Notes: generated by a model from the sequence alone, not told the origin. A stretch of DNA of 64,000 bases from JABGPL01 sp964387885 (GCA_964387885.1 CAYLYZ010000016.1:4651-68650), one strand, 5' to 3'; positions 43,117-51,978 are shown, counted from the stretch's first letter. Program-made: numbers and translations.

Positions 43117-44790
43117 TTACTTTATCAGGCAAATCTTTTTTACAATTCTCTCTTCCGTATTCAAGCTCACAAAGAAAATCCCTGCGGGATATCCGGTTGC
43201 GTCGAATTCTAATTTGTGAATTCCGGCTGAATATTCTCTATTCGTCAGGCTTTTTAATGTCTCTCCGGAAATGCTCAGTATGTTCAGACTTACTTTAGAT
43301 GTATACTGCAGTTCAAACTCGATTTGAAGTTTTGAGTTGAACGGATTTGGGTAGCATCTCAGAATACTGAAATCTGCGGGAACCGAAACATCCGGTTCAA
43401 CGGCTCTATGTCCCACAGGAACGATAAAAGTGCTTATCGAATTGGATACTATCTCGACTTCAAAACCATTATCATCATATTGAAGCGCATCCTGTTCGCC
43501 ATAATTCTCGCGTGCAGATGTTCTGATATGTTCAATTTCACCAGAAATCAACTCCAAATTGAAATTAGTCGCAATCGCTTCTTCAGTCCTGTTAAACGCA
43601 ACAATTACAATATCATCTTCATACCTGAACCCGGCAGTTAACAGGTTTTCGTCGTCACTTTCGGTTTCAATCCTGATTGACCCTTGTGGGATATTGTTTG
43701 TCCATTGCTTCATGCAGTGGTAGCGCGGGAAGACTTCAACTTCATTGGTGCGTGGTGCTAAAGAGATCACCCCTTGTGATTTGTTCTGTTCCGATTCATC
43801 CGGGTGGATGTATTGCCAGTAATGCCATGCCGTAACATTTCCCTGAGTTACCGCTGTCCACATAAGTAATGCAACTTTTAGTCCTTCCACGATATCTTCA
43901 GTCGCCTGATTATTCCCTCCGATAAACATCTCCGTTTCCCAGACCGGGACATTGTACTCGGCAGCCATATTTCTCAATCCTGCCCAATCATCTGCCGGAC
44001 CGGTTCCATAGACAATCAACTGGTCGCCATACTGATGTGTTGTAATCTTATCTAAGTATGAAGTTGCAACCGAGTCGGCAAAGGTCACGGGTAGATATCT
44101 TGTTAAACAACCTCTGTCCCCGGTAATGTGACCACTTTCAGGTCCGATCAGCATTACATCACCCAGGTCATTTTCTTCAAAAGTCCGACCAACGATACTC
44201 AGAATATCCCGATAAGCCTTTGGTGAAGTTGAAGTCGATTCATAATTTACGTTGTTATGAGGCCAGCCCGGTTCGTTGAAGATGCTGACAGCGTCGATTG
44301 TTATATCATAGTCGCTTCTCATGTGCGAGATGTAGTATGTCAGATAATCCGCGTAATCCTGGTAATGCTCCTCGAGAACATTACCGGCATGTCGAGCATC
44401 GTTGTTGTCTTTCATCCAACCGGGTGGGCTTGATACTTTCAACCAGATTGTGTTGATTTTTCCGCGTTCGAGTGCTTCAGTTACGATCATACGCTGAATT
44501 GCCATGCATCCCCAGTTGTAATCTCCATCTTCCTCGGTTTGGAAATCCGAATATAGCCTTATGCAGAGGATGTTAGTTCCAAGATCATCGTATACTAAAT
44601 CGAAGGCTCTTTCACGTTCATCCGCAGGCATCCTCCCAATTCTCTCTTCGTAGAAATTGGAAGATGCGCCCCAGCCTTCCATTGTCTGGTATTCGATTTC
44701 GGGATCAACGACAATTTCAGCTGAAAAAGCTGGGATAGAAACCGCCAGAATCAACAGACAGGATGCAAATCTAATTATCTTTCGAAACAT
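43117..44790 (-). CDS. secreted GH30-family glycoside hydrolase with T9SS-type tail
   Basis: A 557-residue exported enzyme. After the signal peptide (IIRFASCLLILAVSIPAFSA) the first strand motif MEGWGASSNFYEERI is typical of GH30. SSPPGWMKDN, the acid/base Glu in AVSIFNEPGWPH and the nucleophile Glu in VPVWETEMFIGG complete the catalytic (beta/alpha)8 barrel, followed by the GH30 side beta-sandwich and a Por sorting domain (CYPNPFNSKLQIEFELQ ... KKICLIK). It probably cleaves xylan, glucuronoxylan or a related beta-glycan outside the cell; subfamily is not determined. The ATG at 44790 has GGAG five bases upstream and begins at the signal peptide, so the upstream in-frame start at 44844 is rejected. 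Confidence 0.9.
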   Translation of the reverse strand: MFRKIIRFASCLLILAVSIPAFSAEIVVDPEIEYQTMEGWGASSNFYEERIGRMPADERERAFDLVYDDLGTNILCIRLYSDFQTEEDGDYNWGCMAIQRMIVTEALERGKINTIWLKVSSPPGWMKDNNDARHAGNVLEEHYQDYADYLTYYISHMRSDYDITIDAVSIFNEPGWPHNNVNYESTSTSPKAYRDILSIVGRTFEENDLGDVMLIGPESGHITGDRGCLTRYLPVTFADSVATSYLDKITTHQYGDQLIVYGTGPADDWAGLRNMAAEYNVPVWETEMFIGGNNQATEDIVEGLKVALLMWTAVTQGNVTAWHYWQYIHPDESEQNKSQGVISLAPRTNEVEVFPRYHCMKQWTNNIPQGSIRIETESDDENLLTAGFRYEDDIVIVAFNRTEEAIATNFNLELISGEIEHIRTSARENYGEQDALQYDDNGFEVEIVSNSISTFIVPVGHRAVEPDVSVPADFSILRCYPNPFNSKLQIEFELQYTSKVSLNILSISGETLKSLTNREYSAGIHKLEFDATGYPAGIFFVSLNTEERIVKKICLIK

Positions 44791-44931
44791 ACGAACTCCA
44801 TTCAAGTTATCGACGATCTTTGAGTCAGTTGACTCCCGAAGCATTTGAAATACTCACTTTTTCAGATTGCACGTCGTTCCCGCGAAGGCGGGAGTCCAGT
44901 AGGCAATTGTGTTTTATTAGTTAATCTACCA

Positions 44932-44996
44932 GTCAGGTGTCCTCATCCTGACAGTTAAGTTGTTGTTTTTCCGTCAGGTGAGGACGCTTGACGGGC
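44932..44996. repeat. bipartite TCAGGTG palindromic element, copy 6
   Basis: GTCAGGTGTCCTCATCCTGA (44932-44951), spacer GTTAAGTTGTTGTTTTTC, then CGTCAGGTGAGGACGCTTGA and CGGGC. The reverse complement matches 36705-36772 including the spacer. Confidence 0.8.
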
Positions 44997-45201
44997 ACTC
45001 GTAGTGCATTTCAATTTTCCACAGATATCATTTTACAGAAGTTGTTGTTATTTAAGAAATCCGCTATCCAGCGGATTAACAAGCAGGAATGCTTGTTCCA
45101 CCTACATCAAATTCTCTGACAATCTGGATCGCAAGTATGACGGTGCGATGATAGTCTCTATCTGCACACGAAATAACACTTACCGCAAAGATTCAGAAAT
45201 A

Positions 45202-45233
45202 AATGGCAGACGAGGGCGTCTGCCAACGCGATT
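45202..45233. repeat. TGGCAGACG palindrome, copy 3
   Basis: TGGCAGACG AGGG CGTCTGCCA then ACGCGATT. Confidence 0.75.
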
Positions 45234-45459
45234 CTGATATTACTATCAATCCTGAGATTGACGGATTCTTAAATTAACAACAACTTACATAGAATCCGCT
45301 TTGCCGCGGATGGTCGGACAAGAATGGCTGACCTACTGATTCGATCTCTGATTAACTGAACTCCGCTCTATGCAAGGTGAATTAATCTAAATCTACTTTC
45401 GTGAAAAGGCAAGTTTTGTGCCTAAGCTAAATCAATAAACTGCAGAGTACAAAAATACA

Positions 45460-45489
45460 ATCGGGGACGTAATGCTACGTCCCCGATTA
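45460..45489 (-). terminator. terminator of citrate synthase
   Basis: ATCGGGGACGTA ATGC TACGTCCCCGAT hairpin; on the minus strand it is followed by TGTATTTTTG. Confidence 0.8.
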
Positions 45490-45542
45490 TCTAATCAGTT
45501 AAACTGATCTGCTATTTCATCAGGTTTATAGCATCGTTCAAA

Positions 45543-46841
45543 TTAAGCGTTAGCTTGAATCCACTTTGTGGAAACTGACTTCGGACGGGTAAGTGCTGTA
45601 CCCATGGCGCGATTAACGATTAATTGTGACAGCATACCCATTGCGCGGGAAACACTGAACAGAACCGTGTAATACGGGAATTCGGTGAGACCATAATGAT
45701 AAAGAAGTGCACCTGAGCCTGCGTCGACGTTTGGCCAGAAGTTTGCGATCGGGTTCTTACCCTTTGCAACGCGTTCGGCTGAGAACTCTTCCAATACCTT
45801 AGGAACGACAGTAAAGATTGTGTCAACACACTTGAATACCGGATCGTTCGGCAGATATTTGTGGCCGAATTCATTGAAACCTGTGAACCGTGGGTCAGTT
45901 ACACGCAGGACGGCATGACCGTAACCCGGGACAACCTTACCGGCACGCAGTGTTTCAAATGCGAAATCACGCATCTGATCAGGTGTCGGAACACCGTCAA
46001 ATTTGTCCATAAGCTCAAGAACCCATCCCAAGCATTCCTGATTTGCAAGACCGTGCAGAGGACCGGCAAGACCGTTCAGGCCAGCTGATACTGCATAGTA
46101 TGCGTCAGACAGTGCTGAACCGACTGTGTGGCATGTGTTGGCTGAAACGTTTCCGCCTTCATGGTCACAATGGAAGTTCAAGTACAGGCGCATTAACTTG
46201 GCAAAGTCACCTGTGGGATCTGGTAAACCGAGCATACGGGCGTAGTTTGCACCCCAGTCGAGTGTTGGCAGATAATCAATGGGTTCACCCTTTCCGTAGC
46301 GAATGCGGTAGACACCGGCAGCGATTCCGGGAAGCACGCCGAGAATACGCAGTGCATCTTCCATCATTGGAATCCAGTATTCGGCTTTGGTCATACCCTT
46401 ATCGTACCATGCGCGGAACGCTGATTCTTTTTCCATGCAAAGAATGGCAGTGTTGAGCATGCACATTGGGTGCGAGTCCGCTGGCATTGATTCAAGAACG
46501 TCCCATACATAATCGGGAATATGTGACCGTGCCGCGAGGTCGAGTTGCAGTGCTGCAGTTTCTTCCTTGGTCGGTTTTTCACCTGTAACCAACAGATAGA
46601 AAATCTCTTCCGGCCAGAGTTCTTTCAATGTGAGCAGGGGATGTTCGCGGATGATCAGACCTTTGTCGGGTTCGACGACTGAGGTGTCACAGATCATGCC
46701 TTTAATACCACGCATACCACCATAAGCTTGCTTTACGGTGACATCAGCAATTTTGTTGTTGCCTTTTTCTTTTGCAAGAATTCCAAGTTCCTTACGTAGT
46801 TCAGGAACTTGAGCGGCAAATCTTTCTTGTAATGTTGCCAT
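45543..46841 (-). CDS. gltA: citrate synthase, mitochondrial/eukaryote-like type
   Basis: A 432-residue citrate synthase condensing oxaloacetate and acetyl-CoA at the entry of the TCA cycle. FHCDHEGGNVSANTCHTVGSALSDAYYAVSAGLNGLAGPLHGLANQ holds two catalytic His residues, and VPGYGHAVLRVTDPRF the third; the catalytic Asp is in WPNVDAGSGALLYHYG. The wording of these motifs is closer to mitochondrial enzymes than to the usual bacterial type II GltA, as reported for Geobacter and relatives. The C-terminal ALTRPKS binds CoA. It stands alone, with its own terminator downstream. Confidence 0.95.
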   Translation of the reverse strand: MATLQERFAAQVPELRKELGILAKEKGNNKIADVTVKQAYGGMRGIKGMICDTSVVEPDKGLIIREHPLLTLKELWPEEIFYLLVTGEKPTKEETAALQLDLAARSHIPDYVWDVLESMPADSHPMCMLNTAILCMEKESAFRAWYDKGMTKAEYWIPMMEDALRILGVLPGIAAGVYRIRYGKGEPIDYLPTLDWGANYARMLGLPDPTGDFAKLMRLYLNFHCDHEGGNVSANTCHTVGSALSDAYYAVSAGLNGLAGPLHGLANQECLGWVLELMDKFDGVPTPDQMRDFAFETLRAGKVVPGYGHAVLRVTDPRFTGFNEFGHKYLPNDPVFKCVDTIFTVVPKVLEEFSAERVAKGKNPIANFWPNVDAGSGALLYHYGLTEFPYYTVLFSVSRAMGMLSQLIVNRAMGTALTRPKSVSTKWIQANA

Positions 46842-47373
46842 TAGTTTGACTCCTTAAGATTATATTCATCAACCAAGATTATGAACCTTAGGCTGTTACT
46901 GGGGAAAACAACATCAGGATTAAATGATATCACAGAGTTTTCCACAGTTAAGACCTCTTACCTTTTTACTCCAAGTATATTATAATAGAACTATTTGAAT
47001 TGAAAGTCAAGAGCGAGTACGAGAAAAATTTCACATCAGCTCCGGTTATTGCTCAGTAACGGTTTTTTAGTGACTGAATAGAAGTTAAGAAATTTCAATT
47101 CTGATCCATGTGGTTGGGTCTATGTGTCAATCCTGGATGGTTCAAATTTTTTTTAGATATGTCTCTGACATTCAATCTGAAGCTCTTCATTAGGTGTGGA
47201 CTGAACAGAGACCTGCTAATTAATTATCCGAATTGCGTTATTGGTTAGTTTAAGTAAAATGAAGAGAATAAAACTCAAGACGTTTAATATTTATGGATTC
47301 CCAATCGAGTTGGGAATGAGGAGTCGAGTTAATGAGCAGTTCAAGTTGTTGAAGCGTTTGGAGAGAATTAATA
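46842..47373. other. intergenic region, one palindrome
   Basis: 530 bases between citrate synthase and the ABC exporter. Besides the palindrome ATTCCCAA TCGAG TTGGGAAT (47295-47323) I see nothing that suggests a gene. Confidence 0.55.
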
Positions 47374-48192
47374 TCACTGATTTTTCAGGAAGAGTTTTCC
47401 TTCACGTCTACCAACGGCTTCCATCTTGCGGAGAATCACAATTGAGGTATATACAAATACAACTCCCATTGCTAAAAGAGTTATCAACTCGGTTTTGGGT
47501 GTAAACAATGCGGTATAGTATGCTCCGAACATCGTCTGTCGTAACGCATCAAGACCTAAAGAGACGGGGATTAATGCTGCTGCAGCCGTAGCGACCATAA
47601 CACCAAGTTGCCTCACCGGAAAATAGAATCCGCCGAGGAAGAATACAGGCTCCATCATCACCTGCATACCGTAGAATATTCCACGTCCCGCAATGAAAAA
47701 CAGGGAGCTCATCATCATGCCAAGACCGTAGAGTGCGAGCAACGTAGCGAGTGAAACAGCCCAAGCCATCAATGGTTCAGTGATATTAAACTGAATCCCA
47801 AAAAGAAATCGGCTGGCAACATAAATCATTATCGCCCTGGTACTTGTCATGACAATACCACCGAGAGCCATTCCTAACAGGAGAGCCGGTCTCGATAACG
47901 GAGCTGCCAGATACAGCGCCAGATTCCCCATCTCCTTTTCCCAGAAGAACTGCATCCCCATAGACCACAGCATGTGCATCCAGAATGTGACAACTATACC
48001 TCCGAGGACTACAAAACCTGTGTATTCGGGTGGTGCATTCATCGCCCGGTAAACATACACATAAGCAGCTACGGAGAGAAATGGGAGGAGGGTGTCTCCA
48101 ATTACCCAGGATAATTCGCGTTGAGCACCAATCACGCGTACATAGGCTCGTGCAACTGCCACCTTTATGAAATAGCGAACTCCGGTGATCAT
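47374..48192 (-). CDS. ABC-2 type transporter permease
   Basis: A 272-residue membrane protein with about six helices. The ABC-2 fold shows in WVIGDTLLPFLSVAAYVYVYRAM, FWEKEMGNLALYLAAPLSRPALLLGMALGGI, FYGMQVMMEPVFFLGGFYFPVRQLG and the C-terminal LLAMGVVFVYTSIVILRKMEAVGRREGKL. It forms the channel for the ATPase encoded just upstream, with which it overlaps by four bases. The NodJ/DrrB-like arrangement suggests export of a drug, lipid or polysaccharide; the cargo is unknown. Confidence 0.88.
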   Translation of the reverse strand: MITGVRYFIKVAVARAYVRVIGAQRELSWVIGDTLLPFLSVAAYVYVYRAMNAPPEYTGFVVLGGIVVTFWMHMLWSMGMQFFWEKEMGNLALYLAAPLSRPALLLGMALGGIVMTSTRAIMIYVASRFLFGIQFNITEPLMAWAVSLATLLALYGLGMMMSSLFFIAGRGIFYGMQVMMEPVFFLGGFYFPVRQLGVMVATAAAALIPVSLGLDALRQTMFGAYYTALFTPKTELITLLAMGVVFVYTSIVILRKMEAVGRREGKLFLKNQ

Positions 48193-49214
48193 TTACCTGC
48201 TTCTTGAGTAACGGCAGAGGTTTCGGTCAATCTACGTCCTGTCATTTTAATAAAAACGTCTTCAAGTGTCGGTTCTGATGTTCGCAAATCCAATAGAAGC
48301 CTGCCGTCGGAGGTAATTTCATTTATGAATTTACCTGATGCATCTGCGCTGTCAAGTAATGCTCTGATACTGGTTACCTTTTCGGAAGGATCTGGTGTAG
48401 CAACAAGTTTTACAATTCCCTCAAAACTATGCCAGTGTTCAGGAACCGGTTCATCACCTGAGATTGTCAGCTCAAGCGCGGTCTCCTTCTGTACCATTTT
48501 TTTCAGAGCTGCAGGACTATCGCAACCCTGAATTGTACCCTGATCGACAATTGCAACACGGTCGCAGAGTTCATCAGCTTCAGCCATGTAATGTGTGGTT
48601 AAGAGAATTGTGCTGTCCGGATTTTCCTCCTGCCAGTTGGTGATAAAGTCCCGAATCTCACGAGCAGCATTCACATCCATACCAACTGTGGGTTCGTCAA
48701 GAAACATGACCTTTGGAGCGGTCACGAATCCACGAGCGAAGTTAACCCTTTGACGCATTCCGGTTGAAAGTTTGTTAACCTTAACACCTTTAAACTTGTC
48801 CAAGCCAACAACATGAAGCATTTTCTCAACACGAGGTTTCGCGATCTTCCAGGGAATGCCGTACAATTCAGTAAACAGACGCAGGTTTTCAGTAGCTGTA
48901 AGGATGCCATAACCACAGGTTTCACCACCTGAAACGGTATTGATGATCGGACGTACCCTTTTCAGGTCATTAATTGCATCAATTCCGTTAATATATGCTT
49001 CACCACTGCTTGGAGACAACAAAGTACTAAGTATCCGGATCAAAGTGGTCTTCCCTGCTCCATTGGGTCCGAGCAGACCGAACAACTCACCGGGCTTCAC
49101 CTGCAGATTGACATCATCAAGCGCGACAAGAATCCGACCGGCATCCTTTCGAGCCATGCGGTCGACTTTGAATGTACGGCTGATTTTAATTGTCTCTATG
49201 CTGTATTCGAACAT
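48189..49214 (-). CDS. ABC transporter ATP-binding protein (DrrA/NodI type)
   Basis: A 341-residue ATPase. Walker A GPNGAGKT (49-56), a Q-loop region with NTVSGGETCGYGILTATENL, signature LSTGMRQRV, Walker B VMFLDEPTVGMD, and switch His in LLTTHYMAEADEL. The C-terminal DUF4162-like extension (SDGRLLLDLRTSEPTLEDVFIKMTGRRL) is characteristic of DrrA/NodI exporters. It energises the permease encoded in the overlapping next gene. No third component is adjacent. Confidence 0.93.
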   Translation of the reverse strand: MFEYSIETIKISRTFKVDRMARKDAGRILVALDDVNLQVKPGELFGLLGPNGAGKTTLIRILSTLLSPSSGEAYINGIDAINDLKRVRPIINTVSGGETCGYGILTATENLRLFTELYGIPWKIAKPRVEKMLHVVGLDKFKGVKVNKLSTGMRQRVNFARGFVTAPKVMFLDEPTVGMDVNAAREIRDFITNWQEENPDSTILLTTHYMAEADELCDRVAIVDQGTIQGCDSPAALKKMVQKETALELTISGDEPVPEHWHSFEGIVKLVATPDPSEKVTSIRALLDSADASGKFINEITSDGRLLLDLRTSEPTLEDVFIKMTGRRLTETSAVTQEAGK

Positions 49215-49277
49215 GTTATGGTTTTATGGTGCCGGGTTGTTAAATAAATTGAATAATCTAAATCTTTGTTTCGCCTT

Positions 49278-49300
49278 GTAGGGTTGAATATTTTCAACCC
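49278..49300. repeat. GTAG-type REP hairpin, TTGAA subtype
   Basis: GTAGGGTTGAA TATT TTCAACCC; the head is conserved while the stem sequence differs and still pairs. Confidence 0.7.
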
Positions 49301-49367
49301 TTGCGTTTATCTGACGAGTACCACGAGATCAATGGTGACAATCGAATTTATCTCAAGAAGGTGAGAA

Positions 49368-49391
49368 GGGCTGAAAATATTCAGCCCCTAC
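49368..49391. repeat. GTAG-type REP hairpin, CTGAA subtype
   Basis: GGGCTGAAAATATTCAGCCC then CTAC; in opposite orientation to 49278-49300, 70 bases away. The rest of 49215-49525 shows no gene. Confidence 0.7.
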
Positions 49392-49525
49392 ACACATTTA
49401 CTCAAACATAACTCGTTTCTCCAGGTTACGGGCTAAAGCCCTTGAAACCTGGCAGAAACAATTTGAATCCGTCTACTGACGGATTGTCGAACAGGAATGT
49501 TCGACCTACCGGGGTTTAATGTAAC

Positions 49526-50854
49526 CTAAAGACTCCCAACCACATCCGAAATAACACCGGCAGCCTTATCAATTTCCTGTGTATTAATCGTCAAAGCCGG
49601 TCTGAACCTGATTGAGTTAGTACCGCATGCAAGAACCAGCACACCATTATCGAATGCTTTGTTGCGCAGTTCATCACGTTTATCGGGAGTAATTACATCA
49701 AACGCACACATCAAACCACGACCACGAGCATTTGATATGATACCTGTAAATTTATCCTGGATTTTCTGCAGTTCTCCGAGCATGTACTTACCCATCTCAG
49801 CAGCATTGTCGACGAGTTTATCTTCTTCCATGATCTCGAGATAACGCTGACAGCGAACCATGTCGATCAGATTGCCACCCCAAGTCGAGTTGATTCTTCC
49901 GGAAGTATTAAACACATTTTCATCAACTTCGTCAATCCTGTTACTGGCGAGGAATCCGCAAACCTGAGCTTTTTTACCAAAGCACATCATATCCGGTTTC
50001 AAGTCGTGGTGTTCAAACGCCCACATTTTACCGGTCAGTCCCATACCGGTCTGGATTTCATCAACGATAAACATTATATCGTTTTCATTGCACAATGACT
50101 GCAGCTCGGCCAGGAACTCAGTGCGGAAGTGATTGTCACCACCCTCACCCTGGATCGGTTCGATGATGAAAGCTGCAAGTGAATTTCCGTGAGTTAGGAT
50201 TGCATGTTTGAACTGTTCGATGGCGAGTCTTTCACGGGCAAGCAATTCCACATGATTTTTCCCCTCGTCCGGGAATTTGATCATCGCATTTTCTATCCGT
50301 GGCCAATCGAATTTCGGGAAGAGCTCGGTTTTTCCGCGTTCGGTATTGGTAATTGACATTGTGTAACCGGATCGACCGTGGAAGGCACGTTTGAAGTGCA
50401 GCACTTTCAGGTCGAGCTGCCGAGTCTCCCCTATCATCAGGTTCTTCTTTGCTTTCCAGTCGAAAGAAGCTTTCAGGGCGTTCTCAACCGCCAGCGCACC
50501 ACCTGCGATCATGAACAGATGCGACATGTATGATGGTGCAGCCTTCTTAAAGAAGGTCTTAACGAACTCAGCCTTAAGATCCGTAAACAGATCTGAGCTC
50601 GTGACATTATTAATCCCCGCAATCTGCAGGCGGTTAAGTGTACTCCGATCCTTCAGTTTCGGATGATTAAATCCAACCGGATTCGAGGCAAAACATGTAT
50701 AAAAATCGAGTAAGTCGCGACCGCTGAGCGCATCATGCATAAACGATCCATGACTCTTCTCCATATCCAGCACAAATTCAAAGCCGTCTCCGATCAGATG
50801 TTCCCTGATTGTTGGGATGACAGATTCGGGGCTGATGTTACTCTTGTATGGCAT
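49526..50854 (-). CDS. lat: L-lysine 6-transaminase
   Basis: A 442-residue class III aminotransferase. The sequence follows lysine epsilon-aminotransferase: FTCFASNPVGFNHPK-like FYTCFASNPVGFNHP, FKRAFHGRSGYTMSITNT, IIEPIQGEGGDNHFR, IVDEIQTGMGLTGKMWAFEHH, PLP-binding Lys in MCFGKKAQVCG, and STWGGNLIDMVR. It converts lysine to 2-aminoadipate 6-semialdehyde with 2-oxoglutarate, the entry to the aminoadipate route or to stress-related lysine turnover. The ATG at 50854 has AAAGGAG upstream; an earlier in-frame start at 50896 lacks it. It is monocistronic. Confidence 0.92.
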   Translation of the reverse strand: MPYKSNISPESVIPTIREHLIGDGFEFVLDMEKSHGSFMHDALSGRDLLDFYTCFASNPVGFNHPKLKDRSTLNRLQIAGINNVTSSDLFTDLKAEFVKTFFKKAAPSYMSHLFMIAGGALAVENALKASFDWKAKKNLMIGETRQLDLKVLHFKRAFHGRSGYTMSITNTERGKTELFPKFDWPRIENAMIKFPDEGKNHVELLARERLAIEQFKHAILTHGNSLAAFIIEPIQGEGGDNHFRTEFLAELQSLCNENDIMFIVDEIQTGMGLTGKMWAFEHHDLKPDMMCFGKKAQVCGFLASNRIDEVDENVFNTSGRINSTWGGNLIDMVRCQRYLEIMEEDKLVDNAAEMGKYMLGELQKIQDKFTGIISNARGRGLMCAFDVITPDKRDELRNKAFDNGVLVLACGTNSIRFRPALTINTQEIDKAAGVISDVVGSL

Positions 50855-51032
50855 TGTGACTCCTTTTATCTCTTGGTGTATTAATATTCTCTTCAAGAAT
50901 TATGTGGAAGTTAGTTGAAATTTTTCTTCTATAAAAGCCCGAATTTCCACAAGTAATAATATCGGTAAATTGTGGTGTGGTTTGCAAGGGGTTTCAGACG
51001 TGGTTTAATTATCAAAGAATAATTCGTATATC

Positions 51033-51057
51033 GTAGGGGCGAATAATCATTCGCCCT
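51033..51057. repeat. GTAG-type REP hairpin, GAAT subtype
   Basis: GTAGGGGCGAAT AATC ATTCGCCC, just past the 3' end of the RAYT fragment. Confidence 0.85.
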
Positions 51058-51065
51058 TTTCCCTA

Positions 51066-51272
51066 TTAAACAAAATAAATATCATCTTTCCATTTCAATG
51101 CATTGAATTGTATGTATTCTGATTTCTCAATAAAGAATTTCTCATCACGAATGACATGTTCATAATAATTTCGCTGCCAAACATTTCGAATATTTGTATT
51201 TTCATGGAACCATTTGGTTACTCCAATTTTGAATCCGCGGACAATTGAACCGATGGTTTTTGAGGTTCCCAT
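51066..51272 (-). pseudogene. truncated copy of the RAYT transposase, C-terminal 68 codons
   Basis: Reads GTSKTIGSIVRGFKIGVTKWF ... VWQRNYYEHVIRDEKFFIEKSEYIQFNALKWKDDIYFV, similar along its full length to the end of the intact RAYT next to it. It keeps the catalytic Tyr region (NYYEH) but lacks the HUH motif, so it cannot be active. The break falls at the REP at 51287-51310, the position corresponding to the REP inside the intact gene. Confidence 0.85.
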
Positions 51273-51286
51273 AGAACGTTTTCTTC

Positions 51287-51310
51287 GTAGGGGTGAATAA
51301 TTATTCGCCC
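51287..51310. repeat. GTAG-type REP hairpin between RAYT copies
   Basis: GTAGGGGTGAAT AATT ATTCGCCC, ten bases after the stop of the intact RAYT and next to the broken end of the fragment. Confidence 0.85.
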
Positions 51311-51319
51311 TTTTCCATC

Positions 51320-51829
51320 TTAAACAAAATATCTATCATCTTTCCAATTCAAGGCATTGAATTGAATATATTCTGATTTCTCAATAAAGGATTTCTCACT
51401 ACGAATGATATGCTCATAATAATTTCGCTGCCAAACCGCTTGAATTTGTGAATGCACACGAAACCATTTTGTTACACCAATTTTGAATCCACGGATGATA
51501 GAACCGATTGTTCTTGAGGTTCCGTGTGGGCATTGTGAGGGCGAATGATTATTCGCCCCTACAACAATTTCAATGATAAAATGTATATGATTTGGCATGA
51601 CAATATATTGATGTAATTTTGTTTGTGGGAAGTGATCAGGGATTGCTAATATGCACTTCTCAGCAATTTGTCCAGATTTATTCAGGATCATTTCATCATT
51701 TTTAATTTTCCCGAACAAGCATAATTTATTATTTGTGCATATTGTGATAAAATAAAATCCCTGTTGTGAATAATCAAAATCTTTTAACCGAATTGACCGA
51801 CGATGATGTTTATCAGGACAGTATTTCAT
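51320..51829 (-). CDS. REP-associated tyrosine transposase (RAYT, Y1/IS200-like)
   Basis: A 169-residue single-strand transposase of the RAYT group. RRSIRLKDFDYSQQGFYFITICT is the family N-terminus; the HUH motif is in IVMPNHIHFII near residues 77-87; the catalytic Tyr lies in VWQRNYYEHIIR; the end SEYIQFNALNWKDD matches the Y-x-x-x-N-P-x-x-W region. RAYTs bind and cut REP sequences bearing a GTAG tetranucleotide beside a hairpin. Five such REPs surround or lie inside this gene. The residues VVGANNHSPSQ, just after the HUH strand, are the translation of a REP in frame. A truncated tandem copy follows. Activity is uncertain, but all key residues are present. Confidence 0.9.
   Translation of the reverse strand: MKYCPDKHHRRSIRLKDFDYSQQGFYFITICTNNKLCLFGKIKNDEMILNKSGQIAEKCILAIPDHFPQTKLHQYIVMPNHIHFIIEIVVGANNHSPSQCPHGTSRTIGSIIRGFKIGVTKWFRVHSQIQAVWQRNYYEHIIRSEKSFIEKSEYIQFNALNWKDDRYFV
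51538..51562. repeat. REP hairpin inside the RAYT coding sequence
   Basis: GGGCGAATGATTATTCGCCC then CTAC. On the coding strand it reads GTA GGG GCG AAT AAT CAT and keeps frame, encoding VGANNHSP. Confidence 0.85.
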
Positions 51830-51872
51830 CTATTCGCCCATTGTTTTGATTAACATAAAACCAATGTTGCTT

Positions 51873-51896
51873 GTAGGGGCGAATAATCATCCGCCC
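51873..51896. repeat. GTAG-type REP hairpin upstream of RAYT
   Basis: GTAGGGGCGAAT AATC ATCCGCCC, about 45 bases before the RAYT start codon. Confidence 0.8.
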
Positions 51897-51978
51897 ATTT
51901 CAAAATCCAAATATACCTGGTATGCAAAATAATCACCATTCTTCCACCCATAATGGAAACTATGTTTTGCGTTGGGAA

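Larger units (their letters stand above)
44845..45542. other. intergenic region with several dispersed palindromes
   Basis: 700 bases containing a TCAGGTG bipartite element, a TGGCAGACG palindrome, an ATTCC-type palindrome near 44878 and the citrate synthase terminator. No gene is seen. Confidence 0.6.

Noticed and set aside
47241..47504. Small plus-strand frame near the ABC permease
   Set aside because: It runs through an ATTCCCAA palindrome and into the antisense of the permease gene.
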